Shown here: in pieces, positions 43,173 through 53,135 of the stretch | Position numbering within the stretch: position 1 is the first letter of the stretch | Layout: each line of letters opens with the position of its first letter | Assembly (NCBI GenBank): GCA_964346245.1 | Contig: CAYFUF010000003.1 | Location: 1 to 64,000, forward strand | DNA: 64,000 bases | DNA from: CAYFUF01 sp964346245 | Lineage (GTDB): Bacteria; Bacillota; Clostridia; Tissierellales; Peptoniphilaceae | Direction: 5' to 3' | Notes under the pieces: generated by a model | What the model was told of the DNA's origin: nothing | The model's input: the letters and a program-made list of their open reading frames with translations, nothing else | Databases searched by the model: none | Made by a program: the position numbers and the translations under genes

Positions 43173-43208
43173 ACTCTCCCCTTTCACATAAGCAAACTGC
43201 TCTTCATT

Positions 43209-43214
43209 ATTATA
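43209..43214 (-). promoter_or_regulatory. -10 element for glmU
   Basis: Minus-strand TATAAT (43214-43209), 36 bases before the likely start; no strong -35. Confidence 0.5.
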
Positions 43215-43271
43215 CTCATTATTTATTGGGTATTGGTTAAATTTCAATAAGTCTACAATACAGGCGACTTA

Positions 43272-43280
43272 TGATATAAT
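43272..43280 (+). promoter_or_regulatory. Extended -10 promoter of murC
   Basis: TGATATAAT on the plus strand, 30 bases before the murC start, divergent from the glmU promoter. Confidence 0.7.
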
Positions 43281-43310
43281 TTACAACTAGAGTAGATATA
43301 AGGAGAGAGT

Positions 43311-44717
43311 ATGTTCCATTTTAATATTAAAGAAATAGCTTTACCCAAGGTTCACTTTATCGGGATAGGCGGTGTTAGCATGTCCGGTATTGCTGAACTT
43401 TTGCATGATAGCGGTTATACCGTTACGGGTTCCGATCGTAGCGAAAATACTTATGTAAGTCATCTTTTGAAAAGAGGTATTGCAGTCACTATCGGTCAGA
43501 AGGCAGAGAATATAACTGATCAAGACTTATTCGTCTATACCGATGCGATTCCCGAAACAAATGAAGAATTGATGGCCGCTAGGGCAACAGGTAAGGATGT
43601 AGTCAGCAGAGGGCAGTTTTTAGGTGCCTTGATGCGAAACTATACCAAGTCAATAGCGCTTTCAGGATCCCATGGAAAGTCAACAACGACTGCTTTGATT
43701 TCAAAGATTCTCATGGAGGCGCAAGCTGACCCAACCGTTCTTTTGGGCGGATCATTCGATGAAATTGCTGGTAATGTCCACACAGGTAACAGCGATTACT
43801 TCCTTGCGGAAGCTTGTGAATATAAGGGAAACATTCGTTACTATTTTCCAGAGATCGCTGTAATCCTAAATATTGATGAGGACCACCTCGATTACTACAA
43901 AAACCTGGATGATATTACCTTGGCCTTCCAGAATTACATGAGTAACCTATCGAAAGAGTCGAAAGCAATCATCAATCTCGATGATTCCAATTGTAGGAAA
44001 TTAATTGACTATATCCCAGGAGAAGTGGTTACTTTTGCTATCGATAATGACCACGCGACTTATAACGCGACCAACGTCAAGTTCGATTCCATAGGACGCC
44101 CCTCCTTCCACCTAACCTACCCAGATGGAGAGCTGTCTTTCATACAACTATCTATCATTGGCCGCTATAACATTTCTAACGCTTTAGCCGCCATTGCGGC
44201 AGCAGACCAAACGGGTATCGATCGACAAGCTATCCTGAAAGCTGTAGAGAATTACCTTCCCCTCCACAGAAGAATGGAAGTTATTGGCCTCTTTGAGGAA
44301 GCAACGGTGATGACGGATTATGGCCACCATCCAACGGAAATCAATGCAACGCTGGAAGCCTTGAGCGAACACAAGAAAGGCCGCCTAATTTGCGTTTTCC
44401 AACCTCATACCTATACGAGGACCTATACCTTAATGGATGAATTCGCAGAAGCTTTCTACAATGCCGATGAGGTTGTGGTGACAGAGATTATGGGTGCTAG
44501 AGAAGTCGATACGGGTTTGGTTAAGTCTGAAGATTTAGTCGAGCGTTTGCAAAAGAATGGTGTTAAGACTGTCTACTGTAAGACCTTTGATGATGTCGAG
44601 AACTACCTGAGCGGTAAGGTGAAGGCTGATGACCTCATCTTAACAACAGGTTGCGGGAATATTGATGAGCTTGCTCATCAGATGGCTGAGTCTAAGGATG
44701 CAGTTTCCGCAGACTAA
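43311..44717 (+). CDS. murC: UDP-N-acetylmuramate--L-alanine ligase
   Basis: 468 residues; adds L-alanine to UDP-MurNAc in the cytoplasm. N-terminal GIGGVSMSGIAELL binds UDP, SGSHGKSTTT is the ATP loop, followed by EACEY and NIDEDHLDYY and the C-terminal DYGHHPTEI with its conserved His pair. AGGAGA precedes ATG 43311. It is divergent from glmU, so two steps of UDP-MurNAc pathway supply start from one 140-base intergenic region. Confidence 0.97.
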   Translation: MFHFNIKEIALPKVHFIGIGGVSMSGIAELLHDSGYTVTGSDRSENTYVSHLLKRGIAVTIGQKAENITDQDLFVYTDAIPETNEELMAARATGKDVVSRGQFLGALMRNYTKSIALSGSHGKSTTTALISKILMEAQADPTVLLGGSFDEIAGNVHTGNSDYFLAEACEYKGNIRYYFPEIAVILNIDEDHLDYYKNLDDITLAFQNYMSNLSKESKAIINLDDSNCRKLIDYIPGEVVTFAIDNDHATYNATNVKFDSIGRPSFHLTYPDGELSFIQLSIIGRYNISNALAAIAAADQTGIDRQAILKAVENYLPLHRRMEVIGLFEEATVMTDYGHHPTEINATLEALSEHKKGRLICVFQPHTYTRTYTLMDEFAEAFYNADEVVVTEIMGAREVDTGLVKSEDLVERLQKNGVKTVYCKTFDDVENYLSGKVKADDLILTTGCGNIDELAHQMAESKDAVSAD

Positions 44718-44730
44718 AGGTAAGTAAATA

Positions 44731-44778
44731 AGTAAAAAGGTGGTAGCGCAAGCTTGAGCTTGCACTACCACCTTTTTT
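44731..44778. terminator. Terminator of murC, usable from both sides
   Basis: Arms 44739-44753 and 44758-44772 form a 14-pair stem with one C/A mismatch and a TTGA loop, followed by T6 on the plus strand and A-rich sequence on the other side, so it can end both murC and the pheST operon. Confidence 0.9.
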
Positions 44779-45920
44779 CATTGACTTAGCAACCTATTAA
44801 TCTCTTCCTTCAATATCATCGTTTCATTGAACATTTCATTGGATAGGTCGGCATACTCCAGAATAAAGTCTGCGTCCTCTATCGCTTTCTTATAATCTCC
44901 TTGATCAGTCAGCAAGACTGCCCGATTATAGCGCAGGCGGAGGTCCGCCGGAAAGAGTTTGAGACCTAGGTCGCAATAATTGATTGCCTCCTCTACCCTG
45001 CCTAAAGCGTTTAAGGAGAAGACTAAATCATTGTACACTTCAGGAAAATCTGCACCTGCCTCGATGGCTTCATAGAAGGCTGCAACAGCAGCCTCATAGT
45101 TTGCTGTATTCTCGTAGCAAACACCAAGATAATAAGGGATATCGTAGCGGCTTTCTTTATTCTTCGCTTCCATAAGCGACTGTATTGCCCTACTATAATC
45201 AGCCCTCCTGATAAAGTAGAGGGCATTTTCTATGCTGGCATTAACCGAGATACGTTCTAAGTCAGACCGGATGGCATCCTGGACCATATCTTCTGTACTG
45301 GAGCTTAAAGCCCTCTGGTAGAAGGACTGGGCTTTGATATAGTTGCCCATTGCCTCATTGATATGACCCAAAGAGGAGTTTGCTAGAGTGTGGTAAGCAT
45401 CGTCTCTTAACAATCTCTCTAAAAGTCGGGAGGCTTCTCGGACAAAGCTGGTTTGGCTATCTCCCTCGCCTGCCTGCCACAAGAGGTTAGCGTATTGCAC
45501 TTGAGCAAAATCGTTGCCAGGGTTCAGTATATGGGCAGCCCGAAAGTTGATCAGGGCATGTTGAAATCTTTTCTCATCGCTATCAAGACTAGCGTCTGTT
45601 AGGGCTTCTTTTCCTAAGTCTAAAGCGTAATCATCGGCTTTCTTGACATACTTTTCTAAAATTTCCTTATAGGCATCCGCATAAAGAAACTTAGGATCGA
45701 TGCCTATATTCCATACCATACCCTTGAGAAAGTAGCTTAGTTCTAACTCTTCATTAAAAACATGTTGTTCAATTCCTTCAAGAAAGTCGAACGTTCGAAT
45801 TGGTAAAGGGACTTCTTTTAGGCTGCTATCCGATATGGCCACATCATCATCTTTTAATTCTAGGTAAGCTAGCTGGTCGCTAAAACTTAAGAAATAGTCG
45901 TTGATCACTTGGTCTGCCAA
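44778..45920 (-). CDS. TPR-repeat protein
   Basis: 380 residues of mostly helical sequence with several tetratricopeptide units in the second half, for example ANSSLGHINEAMGNYIKAQSFY and YNDLVFSLNALGRVEEAINY, preceded by an N-terminal region with degenerate repeats. No signal peptide. Likely a scaffold for protein contacts; the partner may be the membrane protein encoded 1 base upstream. Last gene of the pheST-led operon. Confidence 0.82.
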   Translation of the reverse strand: MADQVINDYFLSFSDQLAYLELKDDDVAISDSSLKEVPLPIRTFDFLEGIEQHVFNEELELSYFLKGMVWNIGIDPKFLYADAYKEILEKYVKKADDYALDLGKEALTDASLDSDEKRFQHALINFRAAHILNPGNDFAQVQYANLLWQAGEGDSQTSFVREASRLLERLLRDDAYHTLANSSLGHINEAMGNYIKAQSFYQRALSSSTEDMVQDAIRSDLERISVNASIENALYFIRRADYSRAIQSLMEAKNKESRYDIPYYLGVCYENTANYEAAVAAFYEAIEAGADFPEVYNDLVFSLNALGRVEEAINYCDLGLKLFPADLRLRYNRAVLLTDQGDYKKAIEDADFILEYADLSNEMFNETMILKEEINRLLSQ

Positions 45921-45921
45921 A

Positions 45922-46644
45922 TTAGAAACCCCCTTTATACTTTCTCGAACGAGGATTGGAAAAATAAGTTTCCCTAAATAGGATATCCCGGCTTAGCATA
46001 AATAGGGCCATCAGAATTGAACCCAAAATTACATAGATGATGGTGCCCAAATTAAAGGAGTTGGTCGCAACAAAAGACCAAACCAATAGCCTTTCCCATA
46101 CCAATAGATTAAGACTAAGACTTAGCACGAGGAAGGGTAAAAGCGCAATGATATTGGTTGTCCAATACTCTACCAGCGACGGAAAAATAGTCGACATGTT
46201 GTCGTCGCCGATATGGACAGCTTCGAATGCAGGCGCCGTGAAAGTTTCCCATATGAGCAGTAACCAAGGAGCAAAAGCACCAACAGCATCGAGGACACCA
46301 CCGCGGATAAGAAGCAACTCAATCAGATAGAACATGAAAAAGACCTGGCTCAAGCGGCCCACATAACGGTTGTCGAAATTGAAGAGATCATTAAAACGCA
46401 ACTTTCGTCTTACATATAATGATTGCATCAAGGAAGCTAGATGGGACATGATGGCTAAGCGCAAAAACCACCGTATGAAACCCATGAAAATCGCCGTATT
46501 TCTCGGCAGATAAGAAGTCACTTGATTAAATACAATCATCATGGCGAAATAAGCGAGAAAAGCGACTATCAAGACCGGTAGTGCACTGATGGTCGTCTTC
46601 AGTTTCTTGAAGAAGTTTTGATATACATAACGGAGATCATCCAT
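45922..46644 (-). CDS. Multi-pass membrane protein, function unknown
   Basis: 240 residues with about five or six hydrophobic helices (for example LPVLIVAFLAYFAMMIVF near residue 22 and IYVILGSILMALFML near the end) and basic cytoplasmic edges. I do not recognise a family with confidence. It sits between argS and a TPR gene in one transcript, with 1-base spacing to the latter, so the two may form a membrane-associated assembly. Confidence 0.7.
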   Translation of the reverse strand: MDDLRYVYQNFFKKLKTTISALPVLIVAFLAYFAMMIVFNQVTSYLPRNTAIFMGFIRWFLRLAIMSHLASLMQSLYVRRKLRFNDLFNFDNRYVGRLSQVFFMFYLIELLLIRGGVLDAVGAFAPWLLLIWETFTAPAFEAVHIGDDNMSTIFPSLVEYWTTNIIALLPFLVLSLSLNLLVWERLLVWSFVATNSFNLGTIIYVILGSILMALFMLSRDILFRETYFSNPRSRKYKGGF

Positions 46645-46653
46645 TGTTTCCTC

Positions 46654-48363
46654 CTACATCTTTTGTGGACTTGCAATACCTAAAAGGCCTAGGCCAATCT
46701 CCAGAACTTGCCTTGTCGCCTTGACGATTCTATACCGCTCCAAGGCTAAACCACTTGACTCTGCATTAAGAATCGATGCTTGGCCATAAAACTTATTAAA
46801 GGCTTTCGCAATTTCAACCAGATGACGAGTAATCATAGAGGGTTCCTTCTTCTGTTGTGCAGTAGAAATGACGCCTGGAAACTCATAGATTTGCCTGATA
46901 ATACTGTGCTCTTCTGAAAGTTGTAAATGGCTGAAAGAGATATCATCTGTAGCATTTACTTCAAGCTCTTTCTCTGCCCGATTCATAACACTCCACGCTC
47001 TAGCTGCGGTGTATTGGACATAGGGGCCGGTTTCGCCGTCAAAATTAAGGATTTCATCCCAAGAAAAGACATAATCTTTTACTCGATTATTCAAAAGCTC
47101 TTGGAATTTCACTGCACCGATGCCCACCTGCTTGGCGACCTCATCCCTGTTCTCTAGATCTGGATTGCGCTCGTCCATGATTTCTCTCGTCTTCTTGATG
47201 GCATTATTCAAGACATCTTCTAAGAAAACTACCTTGCCTGATCGAGTAGACATAGAGCCTTCAGCTAAGGAAATCATACCGAATGGGATGTGTTCGATTT
47301 GCTTTGCCCAGTCGTAACCCATCTTCTCTAAAACTCTCTTTAGCTGTTTGAAATGAAGACTCTGCTGTGAGCCAACTACATATAAGCTCTCAACAAAATC
47401 ATAGGTTCTCTTACGGTAAAGAGCCGTAGCTATGTCTCTTGTGAGATAAGTGGAAGACCCATTACTTTTTACTATCATGGCTGGAGGCATGTCGTCCCCA
47501 AGGGGGATAATCATCGCTCCATCATCTTTGACGAGCAGGTTCTTATCATGCAATTCTTCCAACAGTTGGTCGATAAACTGGGCGTGGAAAAACTCGCCAT
47601 CCCAACTATCGAAATGAATATTCAAGAGGTCATAAACCCGTTGAAACTCCTTTAAACTGACATCTTTAAACCGCTTCCATAAAGCCATCTCTCTATCTGC
47701 GCCTTGCTCCAATTGGTAGAAGCGCTCCCGGGCAGCATCAAGAAGCTCGGGCTTAGTCTCAGCTTCCTTGTTGTATTGGACATAAAGGCGGAGAAGCTCG
47801 CTGATAGCATCCTCTTCTAAGGCTTTCTCGTCTCCCCATAGCTCATAGGCATTGATTAGCATGCCAAACTGGGTGCCGTAGTCTCCTAAATAGTTGATGC
47901 GGACAGTATCGTAGCCCAGAAACTCATAGATTGAAGCGAGCGCATCTCCCTGGACAGTTGAGCGAATATGGCCGATATGAAAAGGCTTAGCGATATTGGT
48001 GGATGAAAACTCTGTACATACGGTCTGATCCTTTCCTTCATCGGATGAGCCAAACCTATCCCCATCACGAAGGACTTGGTTAATCACATCATCTGCTAGA
48101 GCATTGGTTGCGAGGAAGAAATTGACGTATGGTCCTTTTGCCTCCACATGGTCTAACCAGTCTGCTTGTAGATTATCGGCCAATTCCTCAGCGATAAGCT
48201 GCGGACTCTTCCTTAGACTCTTCGCTAAAAGAAAGCATGGAAAGGCGTAATCTCCTAAATCCATATTAGGCGGAATCTCTATAGCTCGAACGAGCTCTTC
48301 CTTTGACAGGTTGATGTTTTGACCAACTAAGAGTTGGGCGATTTCTTTTTTATAATCTTTCAT
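46654..48363 (-). CDS. argS: Arginine--tRNA ligase
   Basis: 569 residues, class I. N-terminal Add-1 domain (SLRKSPQLIAEELA), HIGH signature as HIGHIRS, a KMSKS-equivalent MSTRSGK and a C-terminal helical anticodon domain with YVQYTAARAWS. Eleven bases after mutS2. It is the third tRNA ligase gene in the window after pheST and lysS. Confidence 0.97.
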   Translation of the reverse strand: MKDYKKEIAQLLVGQNINLSKEELVRAIEIPPNMDLGDYAFPCFLLAKSLRKSPQLIAEELADNLQADWLDHVEAKGPYVNFFLATNALADDVINQVLRDGDRFGSSDEGKDQTVCTEFSSTNIAKPFHIGHIRSTVQGDALASIYEFLGYDTVRINYLGDYGTQFGMLINAYELWGDEKALEEDAISELLRLYVQYNKEAETKPELLDAARERFYQLEQGADREMALWKRFKDVSLKEFQRVYDLLNIHFDSWDGEFFHAQFIDQLLEELHDKNLLVKDDGAMIIPLGDDMPPAMIVKSNGSSTYLTRDIATALYRKRTYDFVESLYVVGSQQSLHFKQLKRVLEKMGYDWAKQIEHIPFGMISLAEGSMSTRSGKVVFLEDVLNNAIKKTREIMDERNPDLENRDEVAKQVGIGAVKFQELLNNRVKDYVFSWDEILNFDGETGPYVQYTAARAWSVMNRAEKELEVNATDDISFSHLQLSEEHSIIRQIYEFPGVISTAQQKKEPSMITRHLVEIAKAFNKFYGQASILNAESSGLALERYRIVKATRQVLEIGLGLLGIASPQKM

Positions 48364-48374
48364 TCACTGCTCCA

Positions 48375-50726
48375 TTATTTTAGTTCGACGACGGTAACTC
48401 CCGCCCCGCCTTCCTTCACATCGGCCAATTGATACTTGGCGACTCGGCTATCTTTTCGTAGAAACTCGGTCACTCCTTGCCTGAGCGCTCCCGTACCCTT
48501 ACCATGAATGATGCGCACGACCTGCAAGCCCGCCAGAACGGCATCATCCAAATACTTATCAACAATATCTAAGGCCTCCTCGTATCTCTGCCCTCTCAAA
48601 TCGAGGTCCATGGATATGTCCATCGTCTTCTTCTGCTGAAGAATTCTACTTGGCGATGACTGCCTGCTCGGTGCAGATGCAGCCTCGTCTACATGAACCA
48701 GATCTTTGATATTAGAATTTACCTTAAGGATACCCATCTGGATAAGGACGTCGCCATTTTTATCAGGTCCATCAATGATAGCACCTTTTTGGGCCATAGA
48801 AACAATTTCCACCGTTTCGCCCAAACGGAAAGGCCTCTGGTCCTGTCCCTTTTTCTTTTTCGGCACTTTTGGTGCAAGTTTATTCTCCTCTTCTTGCACC
48901 TGTTCATGAATAGATGAAAGCGTCCTATCGAGCTCCTGCCTGCTTCCCCTGCTTGCTTGCTTTGCTTCTCTAATGAGCTTTTGGGCAGTGACCTGGGCTT
49001 CAAGAATCAGCTCTCTAGCTTCAGCCTTTGCCTCCTCCATTTGCTTCTCATAGGTTTCCTGCGCTTGATCAAGCTCATTTTTCATCTGTTTCAGCTTTGT
49101 CTCATAATCTCTTCTCAAGCGCTCCATGTTGGCCTGATCGGTCTCGGCCCTTTTCCTTGACTCCTCGATATCATGCAGGACATCCTCGAAGTGTACATTC
49201 TCAGAATCTAGGTGATTTTGGGCATTCTCTAAAATATTCTCCGACAGACCAAGACGCCTAGAAATCTCAAAAGCATTCGATCGACCTGGTAGTCCTATAG
49301 TCAACTTGTAAGTCGGTGATAGCGTCTCCACATCAAACTCGACCGAAGCATTTTCAATGAGCTTCTCTCGAATAGCAAAGAGTTTCAACTCAGAATAATG
49401 GCTGGTCGCTACCGTCCTAATGTCGTGGTCAGTGAGGTAAGCAAGGATAGACATCGCCAAAGCTGCCCCCTCCATAGGGTCAGTTCCGGCACCTAATTCA
49501 TCGAAGAGAATCAGGGAACTCGGATCAGCTTTGGCAAGAATATCAATGATATTGGTCATGGATGCGGAAAAGGTAGACAAGCTCATCTCGATTGATTGCT
49601 TGTCACCAATATCTGCATAGACGTTGGAATAGACACCCACTTTGGATGGTGACTTGGCTGGAATCTGTAGACCTGATTGGGCCATAACCGTCAAGAGACC
49701 TAAGGTCTTCAGAGTAACCGTCTTTCCACCGGTGTTAGGGCCTGTAATGATAAGCGTGTTGAAGCTGTCCCCCAATTGGATGTTGATAGGGACGACATCA
49801 GCCCCCAACAGAGGGTGCCTTGCCTGGTGTATATCGGTCACTCGGTCGTCAGTCATGACGGGTCTAATGCCCCTGATCTTAATAGCAAACTTGGCTTTGG
49901 CAAAAGTGAAGTCGATAAATTGCAACTCCTCCTGGTTACAAGCAAGTGGTTCTGCAAAATCAGCGACTTCCTGAGAGAGAGATTTCAGAATTCTGCTAAT
50001 CTCTTCCTGCTCTTCTATCTCCAATTGCCGAATCTCGTTATTCAAATTAACTATAGCTAAAGGCTCAATGAAATACGTTGCTCCAGAACCGGATTGGTCG
50101 TGAACAACGCCTTGCATGTGTCGGCGACTCTCCGCCTTGACTGGCAAGACGTAGCGTCCTTCCCTCATGGTAATGAGGTTTTCACGGAGGTGGCCTGACT
50201 GGGCAGCCTGATTCATGATTGAGTTCAGCTTATCCTTTATCTGACCTTCCTTACTCTCAATATTCCTTCTAATCCGATAGAGGGTCGAAGAGGCCCGGTC
50301 AGCAATCTGCTCATCTGCCTGAATTGCGTTATTAATCAAATCCTGTAAACCCTGGTTGGTAAAGAGGCTGCCAATCCTACCTTTAAAGGCCGAGCTAACA
50401 GCATCCTCTGTATAGTCGATCAAGGCCTGTGAAACTCTTAGGCTCTCTGCTATCTGAAGCAACTGTCTGGGAGAAAGAGTTCCCCCCTTATCTGCTCGAA
50501 TGACTGCAGACTTGATTTCAGTAATCCCAAATAGGGGTGGGTTTCCTACCTGCAAAATCATCTCAATTGCCTGTTCGGTATCTGCCTGCCAAGCCTCTAT
50601 CTCATTAATCTCATCGCTAGGCCGTAGGCGGGTCACCATTCTTTTTCCTAAGTCGGAAGCACAGTGTTTTCCTAACGCAACGAGAATCTTGTCATATTCT
50701 AATGTGAGGAGAACATTATCTTCCAT
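48375..50726 (-). CDS. mutS2: Endonuclease MutS2
   Basis: 783 residues. ATPase with Walker A TGPNTGGKTVTLK, FDELGAGTDPMEG and a TSHYSELK switch, a long coiled coil, then a C-terminal Smr nuclease domain with MDLRGQRYEEAL and IIHGKGTGALR. MutS2 acts in recombination control or on collided ribosomes, according to work in Bacillota. It follows the U32 gene by 18 bases. Confidence 0.96.
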   Translation of the reverse strand: MEDNVLLTLEYDKILVALGKHCASDLGKRMVTRLRPSDEINEIEAWQADTEQAIEMILQVGNPPLFGITEIKSAVIRADKGGTLSPRQLLQIAESLRVSQALIDYTEDAVSSAFKGRIGSLFTNQGLQDLINNAIQADEQIADRASSTLYRIRRNIESKEGQIKDKLNSIMNQAAQSGHLRENLITMREGRYVLPVKAESRRHMQGVVHDQSGSGATYFIEPLAIVNLNNEIRQLEIEEQEEISRILKSLSQEVADFAEPLACNQEELQFIDFTFAKAKFAIKIRGIRPVMTDDRVTDIHQARHPLLGADVVPINIQLGDSFNTLIITGPNTGGKTVTLKTLGLLTVMAQSGLQIPAKSPSKVGVYSNVYADIGDKQSIEMSLSTFSASMTNIIDILAKADPSSLILFDELGAGTDPMEGAALAMSILAYLTDHDIRTVATSHYSELKLFAIREKLIENASVEFDVETLSPTYKLTIGLPGRSNAFEISRRLGLSENILENAQNHLDSENVHFEDVLHDIEESRKRAETDQANMERLRRDYETKLKQMKNELDQAQETYEKQMEEAKAEARELILEAQVTAQKLIREAKQASRGSRQELDRTLSSIHEQVQEEENKLAPKVPKKKKGQDQRPFRLGETVEIVSMAQKGAIIDGPDKNGDVLIQMGILKVNSNIKDLVHVDEAASAPSRQSSPSRILQQKKTMDISMDLDLRGQRYEEALDIVDKYLDDAVLAGLQVVRIIHGKGTGALRQGVTEFLRKDSRVAKYQLADVKEGGAGVTVVELK

Positions 50727-50744
50727 GTTCCCACCTTTCTAGTC

Positions 50745-53135
50745 TTATTCAATACCGTTAATATAATTGCCTAATAGGTTACGCTTGCCCTTTTTTACAG
50801 GAGGTCCTATCGGATTACTGCCATCGCTTGTAATCCACATTGCCCACGTATTGACCACCTCTTCAATCTCTTCCTCTCCCCTGTGTATCAGGTGGATGTA
50901 GTCTGGTCTAGCTTTCTTCACGATACTTGGGTCGTAACGCAAGTCAATCACATCGGGCAGGAGCAACTCGCTATAGCCATGCTGGCGGTAGACTTCCCTA
51001 CTTCCAAATTCATCTTCCAAGTAGATATTCTTTCGAAAAGAACAGCTTGGGCACTGGGCGTCGTCTAGGCAGCCTTTAATCAACGAAGCTGGACAGTGTT
51101 TCATCAACATACCACTGAGCCTACCATAAGCTAAAAGGTGACTTGTCGATTCAACATTCGCCGCCTTTTCCATCATAACGATATCTTCAATTCCAAGTTC
51201 CGGTGAAATAACATAGTGGCCTAGACCAGCCTCTGCTATCCACTGAATGCTTTCATGGTTGGTGATATTGAGCTCATGGCCCCCCATCAGCTTTACTCTT
51301 GACAAATCAAGTAGACCTTCCTCCAGCAAGCGCTGGTAGAATCCTAAGTCATTCAACGATTGTATCAAGAAACCTGAAAGCTTGTCTTGGTTAGCTTGAA
51401 TTACTTCTCTCAGCTTGTGATATCCTGCCTCTTCCAAGAGTCTTGGTCCAGCATAGTAGACCGGTATACCTAGAACTAGCCAGGGATCAATCTGTTCTTC
51501 CCGATGTACAATCACATAGGCAAGGTGATCGATTGAACGGCCAAAAACTTCGGGTAAATCGTAGGTATCTAACTCAATTTGCATGTTTTGTAAAGACCAG
51601 TTGAGGCTTTGTGGATGAGGTTTGTTAACTGAAATTTGAGGGCTTCTAGTACTTCCCTTATAGGGAGGATAATCCCTATCAATTAAGCTTTTCTCCAAGT
51701 CCGCCAAAAGCTTTCTGCGAGCTTGTTTTAATGCGGAGATTGGCAGAAAACCATCTCCCTCTACCTGTATTTGAATCCCTGTGCTATAAAAAGGTGACTG
51801 GCCAAACTGCAAGATGGCATCTTCTAGCCGGTCCTTTGACAAAGGTTGTGTTCTTGCTTGTTGAACGAGATCACCTTCTATACCGACGCTAAGGCCCTCG
51901 CTGGTTGCGCTCATCTGCAGAGGATGCCCCACAGTAAATGTAAGGCTGAGCTCTATTGGCCTTTTCCTGTCTACACCAAAATCTAAACGCTCTTCCAGCG
52001 TATCTCTACTGGCTTGACGATAAATGAGGTAGGCCTCTTCACCTTCTAACAGATCCTGGTATAAGGACAAATCCCATGAGGTGCCAAGAGCTAAATCTTC
52101 CGTCGCTGTGAGTGGGAAGTAATGCTTTTTGCTTCGTACTTGGATGATATCACCCTTCTTTATCGGTAGAGCTAGCGGCAATACAAATGCAGGGCCACTT
52201 CTTTTCACTCTTCCAACTAGAGCTCCAGCCTTTTCGTCTTGCCCAAAGGCATAAGCTGGACCAAAGTCGTGAAAAGGAAGACCCTTGGTAAAGGGACGGT
52301 TTGAAACCATTTGGAGGGCAAGCAGATCGACACTCCTCTCATCCAAAGCTTGTCGGTAAGAGGAGACTGCAGTAAAAACATACTCCGGTTTTTTCATCCT
52401 ACCTTCTATCTTAAAGCAATCAAGCCCAATTTCCTGATAGAAATGGATGAAACTAATCGTTTGCAGGTCTCTGGGACTAATGTAGGTGTTTTCCTTTCCA
52501 ATAAGCTTACCCTGACCATTCTTTAGCTCATAGGTCTTTCGACAAGGTTGGGCACACCTGCCCCTATTCCCACTTCTTCCGCCAGCAAAGGAGCTCATTA
52601 AGCATTGCCCTGATACGCTGACGCAGAGTGAACCATGAACGAAGGCCTCTACTTCCAAGGACGTTGTTTCTTTAATCCGCTTGGCCTCTTCAATGCTTAC
52701 TTCCCTGCCTAAAACTACTCGCTTCAAGCCTAGGTCTTCAAGCGCTAAAGCGCCCTCTAAACTAGTCACGCTGAGTTGGGTAGAACCATGGATAGGAAAG
52801 TCTGGATACCTACTTTTAAGCAGCCGAATGATGCCCATGTCTTGGACGATGAGGGCATCACAATTCATCTCAATCAGAGCATCGATTTGCTGAATTGCTT
52901 CATCGAGCTCCTCTTCTTTTACCAAAGTATTAAACGTAATATAGACCTTAACGCCATTCCAATGAGCTCTTTTGATTAAGGAGCTAAGCTCATCATTTGA
53001 AAAGTTGCTAGCAAAAGCCCTCGCGCCGAAACTCTTGGAGGCAGCATAGATAACATCAGCACCTGCTGCAAGGGCAGCTTCAAACATTGCCCAATTTCCA
53101 ACAGGCGCTAATACTTCTGGTCTCTTCTTGGTCAT
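50745..53135 (-). CDS. U32-family protein (RNA hydroxylation type)
   Basis: 796 residues, the long form with a DUF3656-like C-terminal half. The N-terminal barrel ends in the U32 cysteine cluster, GSLCVSVSGQCLMSSFAGG and GRCAQPCRKTYEL, and another CPSC set near the C-terminus may bind an iron-sulfur cluster. Relatives RlhA and TrhP hydroxylate rRNA or tRNA; a similar role is likely, but older annotations call these peptidases or collagenases. Its start overlaps zapA by 4 bases (ATGA). Confidence 0.88.
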   Translation of the reverse strand: MTKKRPEVLAPVGNWAMFEAALAAGADVIYAASKSFGARAFASNFSNDELSSLIKRAHWNGVKVYITFNTLVKEEELDEAIQQIDALIEMNCDALIVQDMGIIRLLKSRYPDFPIHGSTQLSVTSLEGALALEDLGLKRVVLGREVSIEEAKRIKETTSLEVEAFVHGSLCVSVSGQCLMSSFAGGRSGNRGRCAQPCRKTYELKNGQGKLIGKENTYISPRDLQTISFIHFYQEIGLDCFKIEGRMKKPEYVFTAVSSYRQALDERSVDLLALQMVSNRPFTKGLPFHDFGPAYAFGQDEKAGALVGRVKRSGPAFVLPLALPIKKGDIIQVRSKKHYFPLTATEDLALGTSWDLSLYQDLLEGEEAYLIYRQASRDTLEERLDFGVDRKRPIELSLTFTVGHPLQMSATSEGLSVGIEGDLVQQARTQPLSKDRLEDAILQFGQSPFYSTGIQIQVEGDGFLPISALKQARRKLLADLEKSLIDRDYPPYKGSTRSPQISVNKPHPQSLNWSLQNMQIELDTYDLPEVFGRSIDHLAYVIVHREEQIDPWLVLGIPVYYAGPRLLEEAGYHKLREVIQANQDKLSGFLIQSLNDLGFYQRLLEEGLLDLSRVKLMGGHELNITNHESIQWIAEAGLGHYVISPELGIEDIVMMEKAANVESTSHLLAYGRLSGMLMKHCPASLIKGCLDDAQCPSCSFRKNIYLEDEFGSREVYRQHGYSELLLPDVIDLRYDPSIVKKARPDYIHLIHRGEEEIEEVVNTWAMWITSDGSNPIGPPVKKGKRNLLGNYINGIE

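Noticed and set aside
44739..44772. T-box-like GGTGGTAGCGC string after murC
   Set aside because: It resembles an antiterminator core, but it is one arm of a perfect terminator following murC, with no stem I, specifier or downstream ligase in that direction.
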